This document shows, in pieces, positions 43,570 through 54,928 of a stretch of DNA of 64,000 bases; the first letter of the stretch is position 1, and each line of letters begins with the position of its first letter. The DNA is from Isoetes taiwanensis (taxonomy: Eukaryota; Streptophyta; Lycopodiopsida; Isoetales; Isoetaceae): the NCBI GenBank assembly GCA_021234155.1, contig JAJEKV010000091.1:3355501-3419500 (forward strand). The letters run 5' to 3'. The position numbers and the translations under genes are program-made. The notes under the pieces are model-generated. The model worked only from the letters and a program-made list of their open reading frames with translations. It did not search any database and was not told where the DNA came from.

Positions 43570-45556
43570 TGTTGCCCCCAAAGGGCAACATGCTAATGGA
43601 GATCTATTTATTCAAACTAGGTCAACTCATTTTAGAAGACTAGGTCAAAGCTTGGAAGATTCTTGTCATTCAACATTGTTATGGAGGTCAAAAGATGTTC
43701 ATGCTTCAAGTCAAAAGGTGCTCAAGGTTCAAACTTCACAAGAGGTACTTTATTTGAAGTTAAATGCCGAAATCGAATATGCTCTAGAAGATTCTGGGTT
43801 ATGAAGTTTGGAAGATATTATTTGAAGTTTGGAAGTTGAAAGTTTGGAAGACTCCTTTGTATATGGTTCCATCCTTGTCATCCACCTTGCCTAGCCTTTT
43901 TTTTCATATCCACAACTTATTTGCCAACTACCCCATGACATTTCCCCCATTTACTCTTCTTGACCACCTTTACACCATTGCCTTCAAAAATTGCTTTTCT
44001 TGTCATAAACATTTACCCCACTACCCCCCATTTTTGCACCCTTGGCTCAATATTGTTTTCCTACCCATTGTTCACTCTTTTGCCATGCTTGTTTTGCTAT
44101 AAATTCCAAAAATGCCATTCCCTATTATTTCCCTTGCCCCTCCTCGAATGTTCCTTCATGATTTCTTTTGCTTCCATTCTTGTGTCATCACATTCATAGT
44201 GGCATATTCATGACCTTGTCCAAAGATGCCCCAAAGATTCCCTATTCTTCTACATGTGTAGACATTCTTCTCTATGGTCAATGAGCTATGATCTCTTCTA
44301 ATATTCTATGGGTAAAAACCTCCAAACCATTGGCCAAGCTTTTAAAAATGGCCAAATACGGCATATTCCAGGCATATTCCTTTAAAAATACGGAACCGTA
44401 TCGCTAAAAATCCTCGTAAATACAAATGAAGAACCCTAAAAATAGAAGAATGGCTCGAATCACGCCTTCCCAAGCCCATCCTTGCTGAAATCACTCTATC
44501 TTTGAATTCGAATCTAAGCAACAAATTAAGCCTAAATTTATTACCTAAAATCACCGGAACCGCAATTCAAACTATATACAGAGGAACCACAATCACTTTA
44601 CATTTTTCAAGGCCCGTATATTCAGATCATACATTGATCATTGCTGAGCAAGATCCGACGATCCTTGAAGTTCTTGAGCTCTCCTCAACCGATCTACAAG
44701 ATTTAGTTGACATTACTTTTCTAAAATTACCTTATGACTTTTGATGATTTCTTGTACTTGAGACCATGAAGCATCCTTATCCGTTGTTATCTTGATATAT
44801 TTACCTTCATATCAATCCAAATTGACTGCCAAGTTGTTGAATTCGTCTCTGATATTTTCCTTAGCAATTATTGCCACAAAAAAATTCTACAGAAAATCCC
44901 CGAAAGTTTTTTTAGCACTTTTGGCCTATCTCGCCACCTATCCTTGGGTGTTATGAGAGCCAAAGGAGTTGGAATCATTCAAAAAATACCAAGTATAGCT
45001 CAAATTCAAAAAAATTGCTCTCGGTTTGAAAGCTTTGATCAGATTTTGACAAATCTAGTCACAAAAATACCTCTACACATCCAAATGAGGATTTGACCGC
45101 TTTGCCTCTCTTCCCTAGCACCATTGCAACCTATCTGCTTTGGAAATTCTCAAAAGATGATTGGCAACTCCAAATCTCAATCTCTCGACAATCGCTTTTT
45201 CTACATTTGACCTCTATTGACCAAAATTTGACCTCACTTTGAGCTCGAATAACTCACAGATTAAGTTTCCGACTTGGTCGAGGCTTTTACCGTTGGTTAC
45301 CTACAACGCTTTTGACCAAGTCTACAAATCGACTTAAAAAAAAAAATCGATTTGCATCTCAACACCACAATTGTTTTGGCAAAGGTGCCATTTTCCGAAA
45401 TGGGAAAGGTATAGAACTCAAACTTTCTCGAACTTATCTTTGAATTTTCTTGTATAGACTGATCACCTTAAGTGATCTCGAGGTCCTAACCCCAATTTGA
45501 GTGAAAACTCGAATTGGTTTCTTGGGTTGACCTTTAAGCCGTGTTTAGGGTCACCA
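43570..45556 (+). repeat. 3' LTR of element C (1,987 bp)
   Basis: It starts TGTTGCCC...GGGCAACA; the end is GGGTCACCA, one base off the usual CAACA. It matches 35,427-37,416 with many small differences. It touches the interior of another LTR, not a PBS or host DNA. Confidence 0.85.
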
Positions 45557-46191
45557 TACCCAGCTTGCCATCAATCCTTGAGACATCTGAGACCCATCTG
45601 CTTTGAAAAGACCAAAAAATCCCATCTACAACTCGAGTTAGAAAAATTTGCATTCTGTTTTGACTGTTCTTGACTGTATTTTGCAAAATCCTAATGCAAA
45701 AAATACTTACGAGCATTCAAATGAAAATTTGACCTCATGCCCACACTCCAGGACAGTCTTATGATACATTGGCTTTGGAAATTCCTAAAAAAGTGATCAT
45801 AAACTCTAGTTCCATTTTCCCCGACACCGCTTTTACGCTTTGACTCGCCATTGACCAATTTTTGACCCCACTTTAAGCTCAAATATCTCTCAGGATAATG
45901 ATCTGACTTGGTCAGAAACTTCACCTTTATCCTTCTACAACTTTTTTGTGCCAGTCTAAACCATCTGACCCAAAGATTCAACTCATTTTCGGCTGCTACA
46001 TCAATTTGAGTCAAGGTTCCATTTTCTAGAAATGAGAAAGGTATGAAAACTTTGAGTTTTTGGTTCTTTCAATATATTTATCTTCCATAGACTGATCACC
46101 TTAAGTGATCTGGAGGTCCTAACTCCAATTTGGGTTTATACTCAAGTTGGCTTATTGTGGTTGACCTTTGAAGCCAGGTTGAGGGTCAACA
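45557..46191 (+). repeat. 3' part of element D's 5' LTR
   Basis: It aligns with 53,772-54,388 of D's own 3' LTR (GCCATCAATCCTTGAGACAT onward) and ends GAGGGTCAACA before a PBS. The first ~1.27 kb of this LTR are absent: element C sits at the break, and the left half was presumably lost with the left end of C'. Hairpin GATCAC-CTTAA-GTGATC and TGGAGGTCCTAACTCC start near 46,094 and 46,111. Confidence 0.85.
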
Positions 46192-46194
46192 TTT

Positions 46195-46213
46195 TGGAGG
46201 TCCTACCGAGATC
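46195..46213 (+). promoter_or_regulatory. Element D primer-binding site (tRNA-Gln type)
   Basis: TGGAGGTCCTACCGAGATC, three bases after the LTR. The TCC form matches the U5 copy 84 bases upstream. Confidence 0.78.
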
Positions 46214-46234
46214 CTACCTGGATCTTGAGAACTC

Positions 46235-47520
46235 ATGGCTCCAAAACAGAAATTTCTAGCAGAGCAAGAACCAATGGAAGACCAGGAGACTTCAGAACCC
46301 TGCAGAGATAGATCTCTCCCCCCAAGTTTTTCAACTGGATTACTTCAAAGTTTGCCTTTACCGCTTGAATTGAATGTGCCTACTCCATTGCCTACCTTTG
46401 ATTCCAAAGATGAGTGCTAATACTTTTCTCGAGAATTTTGAAGATTACTACGAGAGATTATGGCTTTAAGAAAGGATGCAAGTTCTCACAATTTGAAAAG
46501 TGTTTTAAAGAGGAGAGTGAAGTCGGTGCTTGGTCGACTTATGAGAAGCTTATGGGAACCACTTCTTTGGGATGACCTTGTCACCAAGTTTTTAGACAGT
46601 GTTTAGAAAACTTGCTCGCTCCTAAGGACCTTGTTAATGAATTGCAAAATTTCTCCATTTATGCAGTGAAAGTGTTAGTCAAGACAAGGAAAGGTTCAAG
46701 CACCTTCATGAATAGATGTCGAAAGGTCAAGTTACCATCCCTACGCTTTTTTGGTGTCCTCCTTCATTAAAGGCCTATCTTCTAGACCAGAAATTCATAG
46801 AAAACTTATCAAGATTCAAGCTCGCAAGGTTTTGATTCCATCTACAAGGTTTTTGCCAAGACAACCGAATTGACCAAAATGCTTTCTATCCTACCAAAAA
46901 CACAATAGCTTTCATCATGATCCCTTCTACCCTCGATGCCATTGATGGTCCTTATGAACCTCGCCATTCTGTTTCCTATCTATGCCGTGCATAAAGAAAA
47001 GAAAAACCAAAGATGAAGAGGTCGATTCTCAAATTTCAGAGGTTAAAGCAGACTTGACAAAGATAACCGGCTTTAGCGTATGACCAAGCAACTTGTGGAG
47101 CTTAAAAGCAAGCAGAGACAGTAGAACTTGTCCCAATGTATTCATTGCAATAGAACTTCACATCCAAATTGATATTTGCTATTGGCAAATATGTCCTAAA
47201 TGTAAAAAGAAGGGTCATTTTGGTAGAGAATGTCCAGTTTGTGCTTTTTGCAAGGAGATTGGTCATATGACCTTAGGTGCTCTGTCAAAGAATATTTTGC
47301 CAAGCAAGAGAGAGAGAAAAAACCTGAGGCAACTCCCCATGTAAGGTTTGTAGAATCTACTAGTTCTATAAGGTTTGTGCAGGCTACAGAAATGCCAAAG
47401 ACTGAGGAAGTAATGGTGGTACAAACCAAAAGCATGGGAGAGGTCCATAGACCTGCTGAACCTAATAAATTTGTTCCAGAGCATTCAAGGAGGTCAACAT
47501 TGCCACCACCCTCAAGATAG
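46235..47520 (+). pseudogene. Element D gag, frameshifted
   Basis: It starts ATGGCTCCAAAACAG. The capsid region is recognisable but split by many indels from 46,410 to 47,090. Zinc knuckles lie at about 47,140-47,290, with CPKCKKKGHFGREC clear. The linker to protease (SSIRFVQATEMPKTEEVMVV) is open to 47,520. Confidence 0.8.
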
Positions 47521-48240
47521 AAGTCCCTCCCCGTGAAATAGCTCCACCTCCCAACAAAAAATATGGTAAGAGAGATCAAGATCTCGATGAGTTGGATGTT
47601 TTACTAAAAATTCCAAAAATAGGTGTGGATTTATTTACCTTGTTAAAGATTGCACCTCGCTATAGGAAAAAGTTATTGCAACAAACTACTTTTAGTGAGA
47701 CAAAGGGTTTGTGTAGGTGTTGCAAATGCCACAAATCTTATTTTGGCTCAAAATGAGGAAGATCCAGTGTGCATTTATGTGTTCAGCTACTCTAGGAGGT
47801 TATTCTTTTCCAATGTATTGTCGGATGGTGGCTCACCTCTAAATATCATGCCTTATCATGTTATGAAAAAATGTGGGCTCGAGATAGATAAAAGATAATC
47901 TGCTTTGTTAAAAATCCTTTCTAATGCTAAAATAGCACCAGTTGAATTGTGACCAAAGTTCATGTTAACACCAAGGCATTGTTGTAGCCACCACTTTTGT
48001 TGTTGTTGTTGCTTTTGAGGATTTAGGAGAAGATGCATATATATGATCTCTTGCTAGGAGAAGGTGGATGGCTACAGCTGATGCTAGGCCAATCTGGTCT
48101 GAAGGGAGATGTACCATTTCAAATGGCACTCAAGTGGCCACAATCTACAACCAGGATGGTTCTTATGGCTTCAAGGAAGAGGTACACTTTATTAAAGAAA
48201 TGCTTATAGAAGAGCCCCTAGGATCTTATAGTTTAGCAAC
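47521..48240 (+). pseudogene. Element D protease, frameshifted
   Basis: The LSDGGSPLNIMPYHVMKK segment (about 47,818-47,870) carries the Asp-Gly-Gly triad. Frame breaks lie before and after it, so it is inactive. The C-terminal part (ADARPIWSEGRCTISNG) opens the next frame at 48,068. Confidence 0.78.
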
Positions 48241-48458
48241 CCCTAGCACAAAGAAAATTGATTTGATTCCCTTGATTAGAGAGTGTGCACTACCTTCTGA
48301 GAATGGTAAAGAAGGGTGTCTATGGTTTGATGGAGGAATTTCAAAGAAATTAAATGTAGCTTCATCTGCAGCTATATTGAAGGATACCTCCAATAAACTC
48401 TTGGCTAATAGGAAGGATTTTTCCCCAAATAACCTCTAATGTAGCAGAGTACAAGGCT
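48241..48458 (+). pseudogene. Element D RNase H N-terminal part
   Basis: The end of the frame 48,068-48,439 gives LWFDGGISKKLNVASSAAIL with the first catalytic Asp. A one-base break near 48,413 shifts the frame; the sequence for VAEYKAL, with the catalytic Glu, is present at about 48,440-48,460 in the next frame. Confidence 0.8.
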
Positions 48459-49835
48459 TTGATTGCAGGTCTCCAAGAAACTAAGGCTATGGACATTTCA
48501 ATCATATACATTTATGGAGATTCTCAGTTAGTTTGCAGACAGGTTAGTAGTGAATATCAGGCTAAGAATGCTGACATGGAGTCTCTGAGAAACCAGGTAA
48601 TGGGAATGCTTGCTTACTTTACTTCCTGGGAAATTACTAGGGAGCAAAATTGGGAAGCTGATGCTTTGTGCAGGGATACCTTAATGACTTATTTATCTGA
48701 AGGAGCTATACCAGAGAAGGATCTTGATGAGGACGAGGCTAAGGAATTTTGCCCCATATTAGTTATAAATGCATCACAAGAAGAAGCAACCAATATTATT
48801 AATAAACATGGCCGGCAAAGAACTCTATTTGTGGGAGATCTCTTTGACACACAAAACAAGGAAGAGATTACCAAATTCTCTGAAGAGAGAAGTGATGTGT
48901 TTGCTTGGGATTATTCTGAGCTCATTGGTATCAAGGAAGAGGTATATCAATTTGAAATTAAAATTAAGAAGGGGTGTAAACCTGTTTTCCAGAAGTTAAG
49001 GAGGATCAATGCTTCACTTTTAGATCTAATCAAGGATGAAATGCATAAGATGTTGGATGCAGGTGTTATTGTGGAAATTATTAATCCTGAATGGGTGTCA
49101 TGCATTGTTCCAGTGGAAAAAAAGAATGGTGCTTTGAGAATTTGTATAGATTATCGAGACCTGAACAAAGCCACTATAAAAGATTGTTATCCTTTGCCTT
49201 TTCTAGAGGAAATTCTATATGCTGTTGCAGGGAAAGACATGTACTCATTTTTGAATGGTTTTTCAAGGTTTAATCAGATCAGTATCAAAGAGAAGGATCG
49301 GCCAAAGACTTCATTTATCACTCCTTGGGGTACATATGCTATGAAAAGGATGCCATTTGGCCTAATGAATGCCCCAGCTACTTTCCAAAGAGCAATGGAT
49401 GTTATTTTCAAAACCATGTCTGCTGAAGAGTTTAGGGTGTATCTAGATGACCTTTGTTTGGGTTCTCACTCTACTAACCATGTGGAATTACTTGCAAAAA
49501 TTTGCTCTTTATGCAGGACTTCAGGAGTCAATCTAAATCCAAAAAAATGCATCTTTTTTGCATCAAAAGGACAGCTCTTAGGACATGAAGTATCCAGCCA
49601 AGGTATTCAAGTTGCTCAAGATAAGATTGAAGCCCTCAAAAAGCTAGCACCTCCCAAGAATTTAAAGCAAGTTAAGAGCTTTATTGGTATGACGAGTTTC
49701 CTTAGAATGTATATCCCAAATTTTGCTCACATCTTGAGTCCCATTTCTAAGTTGACCAGGGTAGGTAAATTTTCTAAATCTGAAAGCAAGCACATACCTA
49801 TCACATGGACTTCTCTGATGCCAAGAGGCTTTTGA
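48459..49835 (+). CDS. Element D RNase H C-terminal part fused to RT (458 codons)
   Basis: One frame runs from the RNase H core (YGDSQLVCRQ, then WEADALC) through the linker (RTLFVGDLFD, FAWDYSELIG) into a nearly full RT. This shows directly that the active-type RNase H is N-terminal to RT in the polyprotein. RT has [36 protein letters not shown] and VYLDDLCLGS. The motif-A Asp is changed to Asn (YSFLNGFSRF), which should abolish polymerisation. The frame ends by an indel near 49,818. The first Met is internal. Confidence 0.85.
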   Translation: MIAGLQETKAMDISIIYIYGDSQLVCRQVSSEYQAKNADMESLRNQVMGMLAYFTSWEITREQNWEADALCRDTLMTYLSEGAIPEKDLDEDEAKEFCPILVINASQEEATNIINKHGRQRTLFVGDLFDTQNKEEITKFSEERSDVFAWDYSELIGIKEEVYQFEIKIKKGCKPVFQKLRRINASLLDLIKDEMHKMLDAGVIVEIINPEWVSCIVPVEKKNGALRICIDYRDLNKATIKDCYPLPFLEEILYAVAGKDMYSFLNGFSRFNQISIKEKDRPKTSFITPWGTYAMKRMPFGLMNAPATFQRAMDVIFKTMSAEEFRVYLDDLCLGSHSTNHVELLAKICSLCRTSGVNLNPKKCIFFASKGQLLGHEVSSQGIQVAQDKIEALKKLAPPKNLKQVKSFIGMTSFLRMYIPNFAHILSPISKLTRVGKFSKSESKHIPITWTSLMPRGF

Positions 49836-50495
49836 CTTTCTCATTTCATCTATATGTGAAGCTACTCTTTGAAAAACCAGATCCGAAAGCATGCCATTTG
49901 AAGTTTATATCATCATGTTACTAAAAAGGCCATAGTTTAGCCATTTTGCGTGATAAGCATACTATAGTTTTTGTAAGCAAACAATGGTCTTCTTTGAAGA
50001 AAGATACACCGTATAATAGAAAAAGTGTCACGCTTCACGCTTCTTATTAATAGACAAGGACATTTGCTTCCAAAAGCCAAGTTCGTTCACATGAAGCAAA
50101 ACCCAATGGGCTTGCTATTTGGTAAAGCAACTAATAAACCAAAGATCCAGAGATGGGCTTGTAAGTTGCAAAGTTATGATATTTCTGTAAAAGAGTTGCA
50201 CTTGACACGAAATCCTAGCCTCTACTTGCCTTACATATTTTTTGACCATGAAGATGAATTGAATACTATTGACACTTCACTTGCAGTAGCACATTTAGAG
50301 GTAACTCAAGGAGATCAAGCCAAAGGTGGATGGCAGCAATCTATTAGAGATTTTCTACAACATGGGATCATCTCTCCAAGCCTCACTCCAAGTCAGAAAA
50401 GGAGACTCAAGGACAAGTGCAGACAATTCAAGCTGATAGACAATGTCTTGTGCAAAGTTAAGAGGGATGGAATCTTTGTTAAGGTGTGTAAATGA
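49836..50495 (+). pseudogene. Element D degenerate RNase H / connection domain
   Basis: A short damaged stretch (49,836-50,024) is followed by the open part 50,025-50,495 with HMKQNPMGLLFGKATNKPK and SPSLTPSQKRRLKDKCRQF. It lacks the catalytic Asp residues, as in all copies here. Confidence 0.75.
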
Positions 50496-51650
50496 AGATG
50501 AGTCTGCCTTGATTATTAGGGAGATGCATAAAGGTATCTGTGGAGGACATTTTGCTGGGGATACCACTGCAAAAAAGATTCTCAGGTCTGGATATTATTG
50601 GCCTACTGTTTTTAGAAATTGCTATGAGGTCATAAAAACTTGCCATCAATGTCAGATTTTTAGTAAAAGAATTTTATTGCCAGCTGCCTTGAATCCTATC
50701 ATATCTCCAGGACCTTTTCAAATTTGGGGGCTAGATTATATTGGTCCCATTAATCCATCTTTTACAGGTCAACATCAGCATATTATTGTGGCTACAGATT
50801 ATTTTACTAAGTGGGCAGAGGCCATACCTTTGAGGCAAGCCAATGCCTTCACAACTGCAAGGTTTTTACATGAATATGTTTGTTCTAGATTTGGTATTCC
50901 TTTCCGCTACATTCCTCGATAGAGGTACCCCTTTTGTTAATGAAGTTATTGCTAATTTGTTGAGCATTTTGAAGGTCAAGCATACCAAAAGCTCTTCATA
51001 TTATCCTCAGGGTAATGGACAAGCTGAAGCTACTAACAAAGTGTTAAAAAATATTTTGCAGAAGACAGTTGAGGTTAACAAAAAGGATTGGCATATCAAA
51101 ATAGTGGATGCACTTTGGGCTTATAGAGTCACTATCAAAACAGCTACAAATCACACACCTTTCAATTTGATTTATGGCATAGAGGCAGTTTTACCAGTAG
51201 AACTTGAGTTACCTTCCTTTGAGATTAGCTCATAAATTGTGCTTACCTTTTGAACATGCCTTTACAGAAAGATTGGACGCTTTGTTACATCTAGATGAGT
51301 ATAGAATGGAGGCTGAGAATACTAATTTGCTGAAAAAGGCTAAGGATCCGGGTCGCATTCAAAGCCGCACACAAAATACAGTGGTACTTTTAGGAAAGGA
51401 GAGCTTGTTCTCAAATGGAATAAGTCAAAGGAAGATTCAGTCAAAATTTGATAATATTTGGGAAGGACCCTTTGTAGTGCTAGAATCTGCAGTACTAATT
51501 TTATTGGTTACAAAAGGTTGCTCCAGAATGCCATTGCCAAACCCTATCAATATCCCTCGCATCTCAAAAGGTATTGGGAGCAAAGATGCTTGCTTGTCCC
51601 TCTTTTACATTAAAAAGCTTAGAGATTTTACAAGAGGTTTAAGGTAGTTA
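50443..51650 (+). pseudogene. Element D integrase, three frames
   Basis: The first part (50,443-50,922) holds a complete zinc finger (HKGICGGHFAGD...CHQCQ) and the first catalytic Asp (GLDYIGP, then VATDYFTKW). The second (50,843-51,235) holds the DRGTPFVNEV Asp and the GNGQAEATN Glu. The third (51,204-51,647) has the helical linker and a degraded GPY/F tail (WEGPFVVLE). Two single-base shifts would separate it from a full protein. Confidence 0.83.
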
Positions 51651-52504
51651 GATCAGTTTGACTTTTGAGCACATTACTCTAGTATTTAGATCAGTTTGAC
51701 TTTTGAGCATATTACTCTAATAAGTTGGTTTCATGTTTATAGGGTGATCTGACCAGATAACAGTACAAATGATCTCAAGAACAGGATTGATACTAATGAT
51801 TACCAAGTGCCATATGCAGGAGCATCCTTCTTCCATTTTTATTCATCTGTCTCAAAGCATTCCTACCATCCATTCAGCCTTCTATTCTCTTTTTCCATAC
51901 CTTAACAGCACTCTGCAAAATCACCTTCACCATCATAGCAGAGTTGCAAGGATTTGAGACTAATTGGTTTGTGTGTTTCCATGACGGGTGCACTCTTCCT
52001 CCATTCTTTTCATATGTCATAAGTAGCCCTATCTTCCATTTAAACTTCTTATTCTTGTTTTCATTCCCAAAAAGAAGAAAAGCACTCTGCAATTCATCTT
52101 CGCCACCATAGCAGAGTTGCAATTTTTTGAAGGTCAAGAAGGAGACATGCATTTTCTTGTTTTGGCGAAATCTCAAATACTTGCACACTTACTTCATCTC
52201 CATTCCATCACCACCCTGCCATATTCACACTCACTTTTGCCTTTTCTCACTCACCATATTCCATTCACATCATTCCATCACCACCCTGTCATGTTCACAC
52301 TCACTTCTGCCTTTTCTCACTCACCATACTCCATTCACATCATTCCATCACCACATTCACACTCATTTCATCTTTTGCACTTCACACTCTCATTCTATCA
52401 TGTTCCCACTTAGACACCTTGGTACAAAGTTGAAGACCCCTCTAGTTATTTATTTTTGACATCACATGGCTGAGGGGACCAACCTTTTTCTTGTTTTGGC
52501 GAGA
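51651..52504 (+). other. Element D 3' noncoding region with modules and 70-bp repeats
   Basis: Two copies of a TTTGACTTTTGAGCA unit start it. Stem-loops CTCTGC/GCAGAG are intact at 51,911-51,953 and 52,085-52,116. A 70-bp tandem repeat (about 2.4 copies, 52,201-52,370, starting CATTCCATCACCACCCTG) makes up the G-poor tract. GGCTGAGGGGACCAACC and TTTTTCTTGTTTTGGCGAGA lead into the LTR. Confidence 0.8.
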
Positions 52505-54388
52505 TGTTGTCCCCAAAGGGCAACATGCTAATTGTCTATGCATTCAAACTAGGTCAACTCATCTTGAAAGACTAGGTCAAAGTTTGGAAGATCTTGGTAT
52601 TTAACATTGATATGGAGGTCAAAGGATGTTCCTTCTTCAGGTCAACAAGGGCTCAAGTTGAAAGTTCACAAGAGATATTTTATTTGGGGTCAAATGCTTA
52701 GTCAAGAATATACTCTAGAAGAATCTGGGTTATGAAGTTTGGAAGATATCTTTTGAAGTTTGGAAGATTCCTATACCCATGGCACCAAACCCTAGATTCC
52801 CTCTTTTCTTTTCTACCTCTATATTCATACCTCATTTCCCTGCCCTTATTTGACCATTGAGCTTGCCCTTTTTACCATACTTGCCAAATTGTTCATCTCA
52901 AATATTTCTCTACCTACATTCTCCTTTTTCTTTCATATCTTCCCATCACCACCCATACACATCCTTTTGAGCTCCCATTATTCTATTTTTTTCCATACTC
53001 TTTTACCCTCTTGACTACCATTTGTTTTCTCCCTCTTACCCCATGGTGACCATTGCCTAGGTATTTGTGCCACTCATTATAGCCCCAAAATTAGCCCCAA
53101 ACTTGAAGGATCATATGGCTATACTCCTCCATGGCCCCAAAGTTGCTAGATTTCCATAATAGAATTTCATTATCCTTAAAAGACTTTGGCCGAAATTCCT
53201 AAAAGGCCAAAATACAGGCATATTCGGGCATATACGCCTTAAAATATGCGAACCGCATCGCGAAATTTGACGAAAAATACGGTCTTCAACCCTAAAGTTT
53301 GGAAATCAGCTTATATCTCGCCGGAATTAGATCCTTAAGCTCTGTAACTTAACTATTTTTGGATTCCTTCATCTAAGCAACACGTTAAGCCTAAGATCAT
53401 GGTCTGTAACCCCGGGAATCTCAAAATCAAACCTATATACTGTAACAAACCTACACAGGCAGTTTCCGAAGGCCCAGAAGCGCTCAAACCTTACAGTGAT
53501 CATTGCTGAGCAGGACTTGAAGGATTTGTGAAGACTCTGAGTACTCCCCGATCAGATCCAAAGAGATTTGGTTGAATTTATCTCTTAAAATTATTTGATG
53601 ACCCATTTGAAGTACTGAAGTACCATTATTCATTATTATTATGATTGATTTACCTCCATATCAATGAAAAATTGATGCCAAGTTGAGGAAATTCTCTCTG
53701 ATATGATTCTTGACAATTTTCCTTTTCAAAAAATACTATAGAAAATTTCTTTATGTTCTTAATTGCTTTTGGCCCAGTTGCCATCAATCCTTGAGACATC
53801 TGAGACCCATCTGCTTTGAAAAGACCAAAAAATTCCATCTACAACTCGAGTTAGAAAAATTTGCATTCTGTTTTGACTGTTCTTGACTCTATTTTGCAAA
53901 ATCCTAATGCAAAAAATACTTACGAGCATTCAAATGAAAATTTGACCTCATGCCCACACTCCAGGATAGTCTTGTGATACATTGGCTTTGGAAATTCCTA
54001 AAAAAGTGATCATAAACTCTAGTTCCATTTTCCTGATCACTGTTTTACAGTTTGAATGCCATTGACCAAATTTTGACCCCACTTTAAGCTCAAATATCTC
54101 TCAGGATAATGATCTGACTTGGTCAGAAACTTCACCTTTATCATGTGCCAGTCTAAACCATCTGACCCAAAGATTCAATTCATTTTCGGCTGCTACATCA
54201 ATTTGAGTCAAGGTTCCATTTTCTAGAAATGGGAAAGGTATGAAAACTTTGAGTTTTTGGTTCTTTCAATATATTTATCTTCCATAGACTGATCACCTTA
54301 AGTGATCTGGAGGTCTTAACCCCAATTTGGGTTTATACTCAAGTTGGCTTATTGTGGTTGACCTTTGAAGCCAGGTTGAGGGTCAACA
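52505..54388 (+). repeat. 3' LTR of element D (1,884 bp)
   Basis: It starts TGTTGTCCCC...GGGCAACA and ends GAGGGTCAACA. A TATA-like CTATATACTG lies near 53,433. Hairpin GATCAC-CTTAA-GTGATC near 54,291 is followed by TGGAGGTCTTAACCCC. The following bases (GGCCA...) are non-LTR, so this is the outer end of cluster 2. Confidence 0.87.
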
Positions 54389-54928
54389 GGCCATGCTCCA
54401 ATCTAAGTATAAATATCTACATTGCATTCTCTCAAGGTGCTACAATGTTTAATCACTTCCTCTCTAGGAATGGATTCATTTCTTGCGAGTCTTCTGCAAA
54501 CAACGCCATCAGATTTCAAGGTAAGGAAATATTTGATCGTTATCTTTCTTTAGAGTTTTATCTTTCTTTAGGATTTTTTCGGCGGGAGCACTAGGCCAGG
54601 AGTTTTTCTGATGCCATAGCCATCCTCTGCCTGCCCTGCCTTTTCTTCACATTTGACGTTTGCCCTTTTCCTCCGGCAAGGAATTTCTGTTATGGACCAG
54701 AACAGGGATCTTCTTATAAACTGGATTGGATTGCAGAAGAAGGGCACTTATCACTTGCTCAAAAAATTATAGGGGATGTTCAAAAAAATATAGGGGAGAA
54801 AAAGGGTGTTCAAACTTCTGATGACCTTCCGTTTAGGGGCACTTGCTTCTTAGCCGGGGGCTAATTCGATCCTCCAGTGCTGTAATTTCAACATGCATGT
54901 GCTCCTGAATGAAGTTCTGCTAAATTAA
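54389..54928. other. 540-bp non-LTR segment between LTRs; no gene recognised
   Basis: Flanking DNA between the end of element D and the start of a truncated LTR. It has a possible splice donor (CAAG/GTAAGG near 54,518) after a short open stretch, but nothing else supports an exon. It contains a small direct repeat with ATAGGGGA at about 54,770-54,800. Confidence 0.4.

Noticed and set aside
1-54388. A tandem (head-to-tail) amplification of one element across the whole region
   Set aside because: Only C' and C truly share an LTR. The other junctions (3,476, 12,508, 45,556) are better explained by nested insertion, since full LTR ends meet the middle of another LTR or an integrase gene that continues in frame.
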